Shown here: piece by piece, positions 22,425-34,200 of the stretch | Numbering within the stretch: the first letter of the stretch is position 1 | Layout: each line of letters starts with the position of its first letter | Assembly: GCA_003993805.1 (NCBI GenBank) | Contig: RSEF01000001.1 | Coordinates: 91,647,557-91,711,556, forward strand | Length of the DNA stretch: 64,000 nt | Direction of reading: 5' to 3' | Source of the DNA: Himantopus leucocephalus | Lineage: Eukaryota; Chordata; Aves; Charadriiformes; Recurvirostridae | Position numbers and translations under genes: made by a program | The notes under the pieces: model-generated | What the model was told of the DNA's origin: nothing | The model's input: only the letters and a program-made list of their open reading frames with translations | Databases searched by the model: none

Positions 22425-23035
22425 TTATATCAGTGAACTTGAGAGAAGGATGAAGCCTGCTGAGTGTAAGAAGCAATTTTTCAGCAGCATTTCTTATCTA
22501 GTATTTTTAGTACTTTTCATTCTAGTAAGAGAAATTTTCAAGAGTAATATACATCCCTAAAAGAAGATACTACAATCACCAAACTTCCACCAGCTATGAA
22601 TTTTGAATTTCAGACAAGAAGAGTCTGACAGAAGAAACAACACAACACTCTGTAGCTAAAACATTCTGTAGCATTGCGGATACTTGTATTCAAAGATTTC
22701 TGTATCAGCATTTTAGTCACTTCTAAATGAAGAAGGTTTTGTGCTCTCAGACCATAATAGGAGTAGGTGAAATACACTTCTGCTTGGTATTCCCCTGTCT
22801 ACTACCTTTAGATTAATTTCTCTTTCAGTACAAAGACATCATCTGTATCTCCAAAAGTCTCCACGTAACCCACAAGACAAGATTTCATGACCCAGAGTCC
22901 AGTTTCATGATGCAGAGCTGCAACAAGATTTTGGTTTGTCTTTAGCAAAAAAGCTGATGGGGGGAGGGGAGGGGGGGCTTTTGAGAGTGAGGAGGGGAGC
23001 TGTGAGCGAGCTAAAGCTAATTCAAAACTGAAAGA
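22425..23035. other. Intergenic, nothing recognised
   Basis: Unique sequence leading into the minisatellite, with a G-rich patch at about 22960-23010. Confidence 0.4.
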
Positions 23036-23113
23036 GGGAAAAAAGGGAAAAAAGGGAAAAAAGGGAAAAAAGGGAAAAAAGGGAAAAAAGGGAAAAAAGG
23101 GAAAAAAGGGAAA
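23036..23113. repeat. 9-bp minisatellite (GGGAAAAAA)n
   Basis: Nine GGG triplets spaced exactly 9 bp apart form an uninterrupted array of the unit GGGAAAAAA. A minus-strand open frame of Leu-Phe-Ser repeats here is only the translation of the array. Confidence 0.97.
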
Positions 23114-23629
23114 GCTTCACAGGTATTAAGCCAGTATTATCTTTCTGATGGATCTGGGAAAAATACTGACAGGAGGTGTAAAACCCTGGTGGAGAGTCAG
23201 AGGACAGCAACCCAGCAACACAGAGGATCAAGGAACACTGGAAGCTGACAATTCCCACAGCACCTTGATGACCACCTGGCCAGAAGAATCTGTCCAGATG
23301 TAGAGCTTTGTAGCATGTTAGTCATACCTCTCCTCTGTGAGCACTAGTCAACAAATAATTGCTGTTTCTTAAGGTGTGCAGACAGATGACTGGGACTTGG
23401 CCTGAGGTTCGGCTAACCAAACAGACCATGAGAAACTCTGAACATAACAAATAACAGCGTGAGCAGCTGATAATAGTTACAGATAGCACTGTGAGCAAAG
23501 GCTGGACTTGACAGGTGGTTAAGGGGTCATTATACGATAATTTCAAGACCAATTTCACAGATAATTGGAAGGGAATAGTAGGGACTTTTTTGGGAGTGGA
23601 AACTTGCAAGGCCAGCAGCACCGAAGTAA
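23114..23629. other. Interval between minisatellite and LTR-like block
   Basis: No gene was seen. The right part may belong to the LTR-like element that follows, whose left edge I could not place. Confidence 0.35.
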
Positions 23630-24020
23630 CTATATCAATAATATCACATAAAGCCAAGGTGACCTATGCAATGGTAGAAGAAATATAAAATGTGTGTGGG
23701 TATAGATGTAGCAAAACTGGGATCACTGGGGAAAAAGCAACTAGGGCAAGATGTTTCTTTGGGATACGAAGGGCAGCGTAATGGAGGGGTCAAGGTGGAT
23801 GGAGGAAGAACAAGTATGGGGGGGGGGGGGGGGGGGGNNNNNGGGGGGGGGGGGGGGGGGGGGGGATGGAAATCAAGAGAAGGTAGAATAAAAGGGGCCA
23901 GCAAGCCAGCCGCTGGTCAGAGTTTATCTGACTGAGCCCAGCACCCCATAATTGCAGGCTATTCAGTCTTTTTTTACTAAATCTTATTTCTACCAAATTT
24001 CTGCATGATTCTGGGGAGAC
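23630..24020 (+). mobile_element. LTR-like block (retroviral R/U5 region)
   Basis: The block GGGGCCAG (23894), CTGGTCAG (23913), 'TCTGACTGAGCCC', GCAGGCT and 'ACTAAATCTT' (23976) matches in order a block at 51458-51570. This suggests two copies of one LTR family, with ACTAAA or ATTAAA acting as the poly-A signal. Edges were not found. A poly-G run with an N gap interrupts it. Confidence 0.45.
23818..23865. repeat. Poly-G run with 5-N gap
   Basis: An uninterrupted G homopolymer on both sides of N at 23838-23842. The true length is unknown. Poly-proline open frames on minus are artefacts of this run. Confidence 0.95.
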
Positions 24021-26430
24021 AGGGAGGCCGGAGGTGGAGAGAGAGCACCGCAAGTCATACGAGTTGTGTACACGTATATTTTCATCAGTGAACTTCAATC
24101 TTGATCAGTTGGAAAGGCAGAGAAGGATTGGGCTACCCATGTTCCTATTTATGGGAATACTGTTTGTGTGTACGTGGGTGACAAGCAGTGAAGACACTGC
24201 TCTCTGTGTTGTCTGTGTGGCTGGTGACGTTAGTGTGGTGTGTTTATCTGCATCTTCGCCATATGTATGCAGCTAGGGTTTTGGCTGGACTTGCAGAAAG
24301 GAGCAGCAGCAGCCACAGCTATCAGCTTGAGACAGAAGACACCTCCTGGGGTCATAGACCACACCAGATTTGGCTCTAGTAGATGAAGAAAAAGAAATCC
24401 CTTTCATCCCAGGATTCAGCTGCTCCTTAGCATTGTCTGCCCTCAAGTTGTGTATACTCTGCTGGCAGGATCTCAGTGCACGCTAAAAGATGCTCAAATA
24501 AAAATGATCCTGTAGAAGTCACGTAAAGAAGATCCACCTCACATGTCACTTTCCTCCAAAAATCAAGATGAACTTCAGGGAATGAAAATTAAGGATCTGA
24601 ATCTGGATTTTAGTGGGGCTAGAATCACTGGTAGTAAAGCTGAAATTAAGCCTTCAACCTGCCTTCCCGAGGCTGACAGAGGTTGGAAGAAATATTGCCA
24701 GCTCTGATATTGATGGGGTAGGAAGCACCCTACTGCAGGGGAACAGATCATTCAGAGTCAATTAGCAAAGCCAGTATTCAAACTGATGGCACTTATTCCC
24801 TAATTGGAATTGGGATAAACAGTTGTTTTTGTTGAGGTTTAAATTAGAGGTTTGCACTAGTGCAACTCCAGCCAGGACTGAACATAGGTGATTCCTTTCT
24901 GAGAAGATTTCCATGATGGATAACACGTAACAGTTGATAAGGTGACTCATCCCTCTACGACCAGTAATGGACTTCAAGAAGCAACCCTGGGAAGTGAACA
25001 GAAAGTCTGCTGATTCTCATTAATGGATGCTCATCTTGCTCCTTTGGGGTTTTAGGAGTTCTTAAGCACCTCACTGGAAGCAAGGGGAGGTTTTTTCATT
25101 TGGATGAGCAGACTCTTCTCGAGAATCAACAAAGGAAAAACCTTTAAGCATCAGCTCATCCTGGGCTACTTAGTCCATCCACCATTCCTTATAGAAGGAA
25201 AATCCTGGTTATTCTACTTGATAGGGAAAGGGGTCACGTTTGGATCTCAACTCACAGGAAAGGATATTTGAGTGCTGATATGAATATAGGAATCGCTATA
25301 GAGGAAATTTTGCAAACCTCTATCATATAGTTCTTGGCACTAAATAAATACCTTTGATCAGACTGAAATCCCAAGAGCACAATTAATTACTGATGAAGTT
25401 TTTAATCCCAAAATAGAGTTACTTATAAAGCTAGTGCTTACCTTTCATCTTTAGTTTCAAATTGATTCATTATTCAAATGAAAAATAACTTTTTGAAATA
25501 ATTTAGAAAAAGGATTGAAAACATGAGTCTCATGTAATAAAATATACAGTTTTGCTTCATATTTTAATGAAATAAATTATACTATGCATTCCATTTTCCC
25601 AACAAGCCCACCATCATGAAGAATCATTCTTGAATGCTTACCACCATAGTCGGATGCAGTGAAGACAAATACCAACAGGAATAATTGTTGATCATGTGCT
25701 GGCTGGGTGACTCACTCAAGTTTCTCATTTTCATTTATGTTCTACAAAGGCTTCCAAAAGTAATTATGACATTTGAGTTTCTTATGATCCAGGGTGAGCC
25801 ACGATTTTCTAAAACATGTCCCTATGGGTTTGATTTCTCAAACACTACCTCAGTGCTATCAGCCCCTGGTTAAACCAGAGGGAAATGTTGTGTGGCAGAT
25901 GCTTTTGAAAAATCAGTCATATATTTAGGTACATGAGGAAGAATTTTTTCTTAATATTGCTAAAGAGAGCAATATCTCACTGGATTTTGGTGAGATTTTT
26001 GACTCCTTAAATGTTGGAAAGTTTCTCAAAATCTTGCTCAAAAGATCTACTATTTCTGCCTCCAACATCTGGCATGAAACCTTCTGTGACAGACTTTTGG
26101 AGATAAAGAGCTGTTCAGTTGGCCATAATACGCTTTGTACTACAACCAACTACACCAGTGAAATGAGCTTCCTATGTAGGTATTGTGTTTTCAACCAGCA
26201 CTAATGACAGCAAATTGATTTGAATGTTCAAGTTGGCCACGAATTGCTTTGGCACTTCTATAGACACCATAGCCAAACAGAGGTTCAGAGCATGCTCTGC
26301 AACACAAAGCAATACAGCCATGTCAAATATGGTGAAGAACACAGGCTGATTTGCTCTGAGTGCAACGCTAACTAGCTAGAGTAAAGTACGGCACTACCAT
26401 GACTCTACTGTTTCTGAAAACTAAGCTAGA
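24021..26430. other. Intergenic, nothing recognised
   Basis: No gene, RNA or repeat could be supported in this 2.4-kb stretch. Confidence 0.45.
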
Positions 26431-27450
26431 CCATGGAATGGTTAGAGTTGGAAGGGACCTTGAAGATCATCTAGTTCCAACCCCCCTGCCATGGGCAGGG
26501 ACACCTCCCACTAGACCAGGATGCTCAAAGCCCCATCCAGCCTGGCCTTGAACACTTCCAGGGATGGGTCATCCACAACTTCCCTGGGCAACCTGTTCCA
26601 GTGTCTTACCACCCTCACAGTAAAGAATTTCTTCTTAATATCTAATCTAAATCTACCCTCTTTCAGATTAAAACTGTTACCCCTCATCCTATCACTATTC
26701 TCCCTAAGTTCTTCCCCATCTTTCCTGTAGGCCTCCTTCAGATACTGGAAGGCTGCTCTGAGGTCTCTCTGGGGCCTTCTCTTCTCCAGGCTGAATAACC
26801 CCAACTGTCTCAGCCTGTCTTCATAGGAGATGTGCTCCAGCCCTCTGATCATCTTCGTGGCTCTTCTCTGGACTCACTCCAATAGGTCCATGTCCTTATG
26901 TTGAAGGTCCCAGAGCTGGACACAGTACTCCAGGTGAGGCCTCATAAGAACAGAGCAGAGGGGCAGAATCATCTCCCTCAACCTGCTGGCAATGCTTCTT
27001 GTGATACAGCCCAAGATACAGTTGGTTTTGTGGGCTGTGAGCACACATTGCCAGCTCATGTTGAGCTTCTCATCCACCAACACCCCCAAGTCCTTCTCCT
27101 CAGTGTTGCTCTCAATCCATTTTCTGTCCAGCCTGTATTTGTGCTTGGGTTTGCCCCAACCCTTGCACTCGGCCTTGTTGAGCTTCATGAGGTTCACACG
27201 GGCCCACCTCTCAAGGCTGTGCAGGTCCCTCTGGACAGCGTCCCTTCCTTCCAGCGTGTCGACTGCCCAACACAGCTTGGTGCAAACTTGCTGAGGGTGC
27301 ACTCGATCCCACTGTCCATGTCACCAACAAAGATGTTAAACAGCACTGACCCCTGAGGAATGCCCGTTGTCACTGGTCACCACTTGGACATCAAGCTGTT
27401 GACTGCAACTCTTTAAGTGAGGCCACCCAGCCAATTCCTTGTTGGTATTT
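26431..27450 (-). mobile_element. CR1 LINE, ORF2 C-terminal end
   Basis: This is the best-preserved CR1 in the window. Minus-strand frames at 26874-27302 and 26511-26852 give the ORF2 C-terminus. They include KDLGVLVDEKLNMSWQCVL, LRPHLEYCVQLWD-like sequence, [20 protein letters not shown] and [21 protein letters not shown] frameshift separates the two frames. The 3' end is at the left (GTTGGAAGGGACC). It is 5' truncated, so it cannot move by itself. Confidence 0.95.
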
Positions 27451-28187
27451 GCATAGCACCACCTCACCGTGGAAACATGCCAGCTTATTTGGCAACAGCT
27501 CAGCAAGCCTGTATGGTATCTCAGTGACTTGTCTAATTATACCTAATTCATCACATCTAAGTGGGAGAAAGGGTTCCTTATCAAGGATCTCTATGCTACA
27601 ATGTGTAGTATAACTGACTTAATGCTACTTATGAAAATCTTTATAGTTCTTCAATCCTTTGTTCATGTATATTTCACATTAAGCTTTAAAATATCACCTT
27701 ATACTTTGCGATTGCTAGTCTGTTGCTTTTAAACAACCAACTAGCTACCTATTTCAATTTTTAAAAGACTGTCACAAAGTTCAGTACAAAATCAGGATCT
27801 AAAGACCACTGAAATAAACAGAAGTATGCAGAAGATAGGTCATCCACACCAGTTAGAATTTACTTCATATTCCAAGTAGTTTTCTTCCTATAAAATTATT
27901 TCTCATTACTAATAATATGGCAGCTTCTACAAGACTGATCGCAAAGCAGGATTCAGTGCTGTTAGTCATCAAACAGAATAAAAGACTGTTACTGCCCCAA
28001 ATACGTTGTCAATTAACTAAAGACAATATTTGTAAAAGTGAAGATCAGAGCATACAAGGATTTTAAGGTTCACTTACACCTATACCCAGAACACAGAAGA
28101 AGAAATATCTGGAAGATAAAGCAAATCTGATGGTGCCATGTAGTGTCACATAAGTGTATGATATTTGTCTAAATGTGCCGCGGCATT
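27451..28187 (-). other. CRACR2A 3' flank / possible 3' UTR
   Basis: Downstream of the CRACR2A stop codon on its own strand. I found no clear AATAAA on the minus strand, so the transcript end is not placed. Confidence 0.35.
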
Positions 28188-28278
28188 TTATGTCCTGATA
28201 CAGCAAGACTTTTTATTCATATCAGACTGAAGTTCAATGGTTTTCTCTTTCACTTTATCTTCATGTTCCTTTAAAATC
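28188..28278 (-). CDS. CRACR2A: CRACR2A terminal coding exon
   Basis: 91 coding bp after acceptor TTCCCCCAG. It encodes [16 protein letters not shown] and ends KKSCCIRT followed by TAA (28188-28190). The last five residues form a CCXXX prenylation motif. Confidence 0.92.
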
Positions 28279-31200
28279 CTGGGGGAAAGAAACAATACTT
28301 TTAAGAAAAAAGTCAATAATACCCATAAGAGATCAAAACAACAAAAAAAAAAAATCCCCAAAGCCTATAGAATTGTCCAGAGATTAACAGAAAATAACAG
28401 AATTTTATGAACGAATAAACAAACAAAAAAGTACAATCATGGCAGCTCCATCACAAAACCACCTTTGTTCATTTAGTTAGAAAAATGTAGTTGGTGCTGA
28501 TTGTTAGCATTTATTGTATATTACAGAGACTCAAAACAGTGACTTCCATTTGTTATTTTTGAGGCTAGAGCAAAACAAAACTACATCTGGCTACCTAGAC
28601 ATTTATCAATTACCTGACACATTCACAAAATTTCACTAACTATAGCAACAATATATGCCAATTCATTGCTAGTGTTTCCACCTCTGTAAGTGGTTCAGAG
28701 GGCACAGATTTACCCGTATTTTTACCCCTAGCCTTTACGTAAGTTAAAAAAATCCACCTCTCACTCTTTCCCAGCCCCCAGGCAGACAGCAGGATTTGAG
28801 CTGTAATGAGCAGAGGAAAGAAAGCACATCCAATGTACTGCTGAAAGGACTCAGCAGCATCCATTTCCAACCACATTTCTCCAGACCTCCAAGAACTTCC
28901 TGACAGAACCATCACAACATCCCAGGCCCTCAGCTTTCCTAGCAACAATTCAGGTGTTTCTGGGTCTACACAGAGCTTTACTAGCTTACACAGGACTCCA
29001 TGAATGTGAGCAACTGGTCATTTGGAGCAATAGGGTCAAGCTACAGACCAGTTTAAAAGAAACAAATATTTCATCATGGTACATTCCTATCAAACTAATT
29101 TAACAATCAGAATCCACTCTGTCATCAGTGTCAGGGAAGCCAGACATATATAGAACATATAGTGTTTTCTTCTTACCTAGCTAAGTGAAGCACAGACTTT
29201 TTGGTATTGTACCCAGAATATGCACTGCATTCATAGAAAATTAAGTTGTAATCCTAGAATCAAACAGAAACACAATTTCAATTAATTTTGCACAATATCT
29301 CACTCCAGATTTAAAAAAGCAACACAGATACACTGAAATATGCAAATAAAGAAATAGATCATCTTAGGAAAAATTAGGAACTCATTCTAGAGCTAACAGT
29401 AAATAGCAACAAAATAAAAGAAGTCCAAGCATACCACCAAAACAACAACTACATGCCTTTCTTAGCAGGCACTTGTTCTATACAGTGGCTTTTGCTGGAA
29501 GAGCTTGATCTCTCAGAAGCTTAAACACAAACATGCCTTATAAGGTACTGAAGTCTTCTGAACTTTCCTTGTGATGATGAGGCAATTAGTACATCACTGA
29601 GTACTTGACAAAGCAGGTGAAAATAATTCCAGTGACTTTTTTCTTTTTTTAAATCTTGGAAAGCTTCAGCAGCAGTGTTTCTGTACTCAACAGTTTGAAA
29701 CCAATATTTTCCAGCAAATGACCAGTGAAAAACCTCAGCAAAATACAAGAACAAACTAATTCTATTTCATTTTTTGTACTCGTGAAAATTTTGTGCATCT
29801 TCTCTCGCAGTCAGCCTGCACCTTTGGTTTTATAGCCCCTGGGAGCTTTGCAAGTAAGAACAATGGATAAATGATCAAGCCCCAGAGACATTCTCAGCAC
29901 TTCAGCCGAAGCCTTACCACAATAAATGCAAGAGATCATGTGCAGAAAAGCCTGACTTGGCAGCTGTAATGGCAATAGAAGTTTGAGAGGGAATGACAGA
30001 TTATTCCCTCCAAAATAGACATCTGACTACTTTCACAAGATATTACATTGAAGCTCACCTATGTTGCCTCTATGGTATTACTACTTGCCCTTTTACCCAT
30101 CCAGATTTCAACTTTCTGTTCACTTTTCACTTTTCTATGTATCTTATTGCTATTTATGACAGTAGCTTAACATTCAAATAAATAAGTTAGTAGCTTAGGA
30201 AATTACGATCACATGGCTGCATATTTTCATTTGTTTGCTATTAACTGTGGTTACTGCATTTGTACTTATTTAACCACCCTTCATAAGACACTTACAATGC
30301 AGTTTTCAAAAGTTCCCATTAAAATGACCTGGTATACCGTGCTTCCAAATTTGCACAGCTTTTCGGAATTTTTATCATCTTCATGAAATTTCAAAGACAA
30401 AAAGTGGAGTAAAGAAGTTTCATAAATATGGTAGTTTATTTCAGCAGCTCTAAAAAATGCTTCAGTGTTATCAAATGTCAGTTTCGAATATGTTGTAAAT
30501 GGTTATATGGTTTGTTCTAGTGAACATCAGGATTGAACCACTTGTAGTAATCCCTGGGTGGCCAGATAAGCACAGAAAAGCAGAGAATCGAAGAAATCAG
30601 GCAATATTAGTGTTGATTTTTTTATTTTAAACAGTGTTCTGCATGATATTTACGATGATGTAACCCTATGATTCTCTTGCTTTCCTTAGAAAAGTTTTAA
30701 GATAAATTTTGACCAGCTCAAATTTCTTGCTCGCTATGCAAACAGAAGTTTGAAATAAAATTTACGCTCCTTTTTTCTGCTCATCTGATCAGAACTCTAA
30801 TAGAAAACCTACTGTGGTCAATATCTAGCTACTTTATGTCAGTCAAGCAAAGAATGATACTACTACATCTTCCCCACATACAACAGAATTTCACTAGAGG
30901 CGAACTCTCAGTGATGACATCATTTATACTGGCATGAATCTGAATGCATTTTTCAACAAATTCCAGGAGTAGGGCAAATTGTTATTGGCGAAAGGCAATA
31001 ATTTAAACTCAATTGATATTGATTGCTTTTTTCTGTCAGACTGGCATCCAGGTCCTTCTCTGCAGAGTGAGTTAGCCTGGAAATACAAAATGTCATTCCT
31101 TTGAATTAGGTAGGAAACTTAAATTGATAGAATACACAACGAGAACAAAGTAGCAGAAGGCAGGACACATATAATTAATAAGCCAGGAAGTGCCATGCAT

Positions 31201-34200
31201 CTCCATCCAGCAATTAGCTATTGAACATGAAGATCACTGGCAATTACTTCATTTTAAAAAGTTACATACAAATCAGCACACATCTAAAGAACAGGGAGGA
31301 AAATGAATTATTACCAGAGGGAGCTGGGCAATTTCTGTCCTGTAAGGTAGTATCACTCTGAGAAGAATAGCTCCCTCATTAGCAGTATTTGTACAACAAT
31401 GGCACTGACAGCTTGACAAAGGAGACACTGTATGGACACACAGTAACAGTCCTCATCCCATGTCTGCAAAGTCAAGGCAGACAAAAGGCATTATTATCTT
31501 ATTTTATAGTTGAAGAACAGAGATAGAGAAGGATTTATTGACCCATTTAAGATCATTCAGGAAGTCTCTGCAGGGCCAAAATGAAATCAAGCTGCCTGAA
31601 TGCCTGAGCAGCACCTATATCATAAGCAATTTTATTTAAATAATTTTCATTGGTTACACTAATCCACTCAAACAGAACATTGGCTGTTCCTGGATGCTCA
31701 CAATACGATCCAAATACTCTCTGTATTGTTGTTGTGCTCATATGAACTCTTGATCGAGCTAAGCTAAACAGAAATTTGTTAAATGGAGTTTTGCTTCTGC
31801 ATCCTCTACGAAAAAAGTCAAATGGACTTGCTTTTTTTTTTTCTTTTCATTTTTTATTTCTCTCTGTTTTTCTTTATACTCCCAGTAGCTCTATCAAGAG
31901 AGTTTCATCAGGTCATTCTTGTACTGCATGTGAACGTTTTGGTTTGTGTTTGCTGTTTCTCCCTGCAAAGCCAATACTGAAAAATTCTCCTTACCATCAT
32001 GATGTTTACTCTTTAATTCATCCAACTACAGATCAACTGCACGACAACCTTGATGTTCCCTATAACGCTTTCCAGAATCACTATTCACATTCTATTCCCC
32101 CTTTCTCAGGGTATCACACACACACTGCAACTACCAGTCTTCTCAAAAGACAAGGAATTGAAAGGACTCCCTTCAGGCTGTCATTCTTCCTTTTAATAAT
32201 AAACTGTGCTGCCTGCCTTGCAAAGAAGTTACGTGACATGTGCATTATAATGGCAGCCCTTGGGTTTCGGACCAAATTTGTAGTACACTGACTTGTAAGA
32301 TGTGGGACTGACGCAAAGCAAGAGTTAATATAGATGAGCTGGAACGCCCTCTGAAAGTACACATTCCACTCTGACTATAGAAAAAACTAGGTACAAATGA
32401 TTCCATCCTGTGAGACCTTGAAACAGTCCATAAAAAGTGTTGGACTTCAGGGTCAAAAGGCTAATCTGGTTTCTTGTCTGCATGAGAACAGGTTCAGGGT
32501 TGTTTTCACCAAATATGGCTACAGGTATTTGTATCAGCTCAGCATCTAGTCCCACGTATTTTGGGTCACTTGTGAGTAATTCATGGGATTATTCACAAAA
32601 TAAGTAACTCAAATGCATTCACTAATAGAGACAGTGGTATGTGGTTTCATAGGAATTACATGGCTATTTAGCAAGAATTAAAATTTCATTAAAATTCATG
32701 GTTATTATTAGCTCAACAAGCAAATTGTTATAATTCAATTATATCTACACTGATTTTCAACTAATCCATTGTCATTAATCATTCCTTCCCTTAGCTACCT
32801 CAGGCAGCACATTCAAGGATTCAAATGACTCATTCAGATCCATTCATTTGATTATAACCATCTTTAATTTGACAACTTTCTTTGTTTTACCTATGCAAAA
32901 CGTTTTATTTTCTTGCATGACATGTTAAGATTAATGGCCTGGTGGGCTGTGAGTTCTATATATTAGAATGATTCATCTTTGTTTTAATAGTACAATTTTT
33001 TAAGAGAGCTAAATGACATGTAAGACACCTACTCTGCCCATTTAGCATTCATGCATCATTTGTTTTTTTCACAGAAGGGTTCATTGTTACACCCTGGAGT
33101 CCCTCCTAGCCTCCAGGGTCTCAAAACTATCTGCATTTCCATGCATACAGGAAAATAAAGCAGATTTCCTAAATGGAGAACCTTTGAGGGATGAAGTTCA
33201 AGACTGATATTGCTCCCCTACAAAAACAAAATAATGGACACAAACCTGAATACAGAGGTATGCTTGTAAAAGGCTGTATGAATAATCAAAATAAGATAAA
33301 AAGTGATCTGGCCCTAATTCTTTCAGTTACAGAGAGGTACCCAGCAGCAATCTTTCCTATAAAGCAAGACCAATTCAGATGCATTTCAAATTTTGAAAAT
33401 ATCCTTTTTTGTTACCAGCAAGCAGAGCTGCAAATCTATTTTCAAAGGAGAAACAAGTACATATGTGAAATCCAGCACATTGTTTAATTTAGGTAAATTC
33501 CTACCAACTCAGTTAATTTCTCAGGAACATTGGGATGACTTATTTTTAAACAAATGAATATTCTGGAGGCATTAGTGGTCAAACTATATGCATTGTATAG
33601 ACAGATTCAAAAGAAAAATGGATGGGCATAGGTACACAGGAATATTAAGAAGTATCTGCTATTTGCAGTCCCTTAATGCTTAAATTATGGCCCATGGATC
33701 ACCAGTGCTCTGGTAGATGCAGACTGTTAACTCTACTTATTTTATCTCCTTGATGGAAAGTTACTAAAAGTAAACATGTTTTCTACTCCTACCATAGAAG
33801 TAACAGATGGTCTTTGGTGGTTTTACAGGAGGTAGGAGGGAGAAAAGATCCCCAAATTATCTCTCTGTAAAGAATCCATCCACAGAGATAAGAGAGAAAA
33901 AAGAGAGAGAAGAAGAGAAGGGAGGAAAAAAACAGAAAGAAAGAGAGAACGAAGAAAAAGAGAGAGGGGAGAGAAAGAGAAGAGACCAAGTGAATTCTCA
34001 AATATTTTTCACACCACTCACTTTTTGGTTTTTTTTTCATCCAGACAGTTTTATAACTACTATAATTATCAGCACTTACATCACCGAGAGCTGAATTGAT
34101 GAGTCTGATGGGGTTCCTAATGCTTAAAAATACTTGTCTGATTAAAATCAATCTGTTTTTATGAATTTAGACATTTTCAGACTCCATTTTAAAACCTTCA

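Noticed and set aside
23022..23258. Leu-Phe-Ser repeat protein on minus
   Set aside because: Translation of the 9-bp minisatellite only.
23644..24098. Proline-rich and glycine-rich frames on both strands
   Set aside because: They are translations of the poly-G run and its N gap.
31776..32291. 171-codon + strand open frame in a CRACR2A intron
   Set aside because: No recognisable domain, low-complexity phenylalanine-rich start and antisense to a real gene. One frame of this length is expected by chance in 64 kb of AT-rich DNA.
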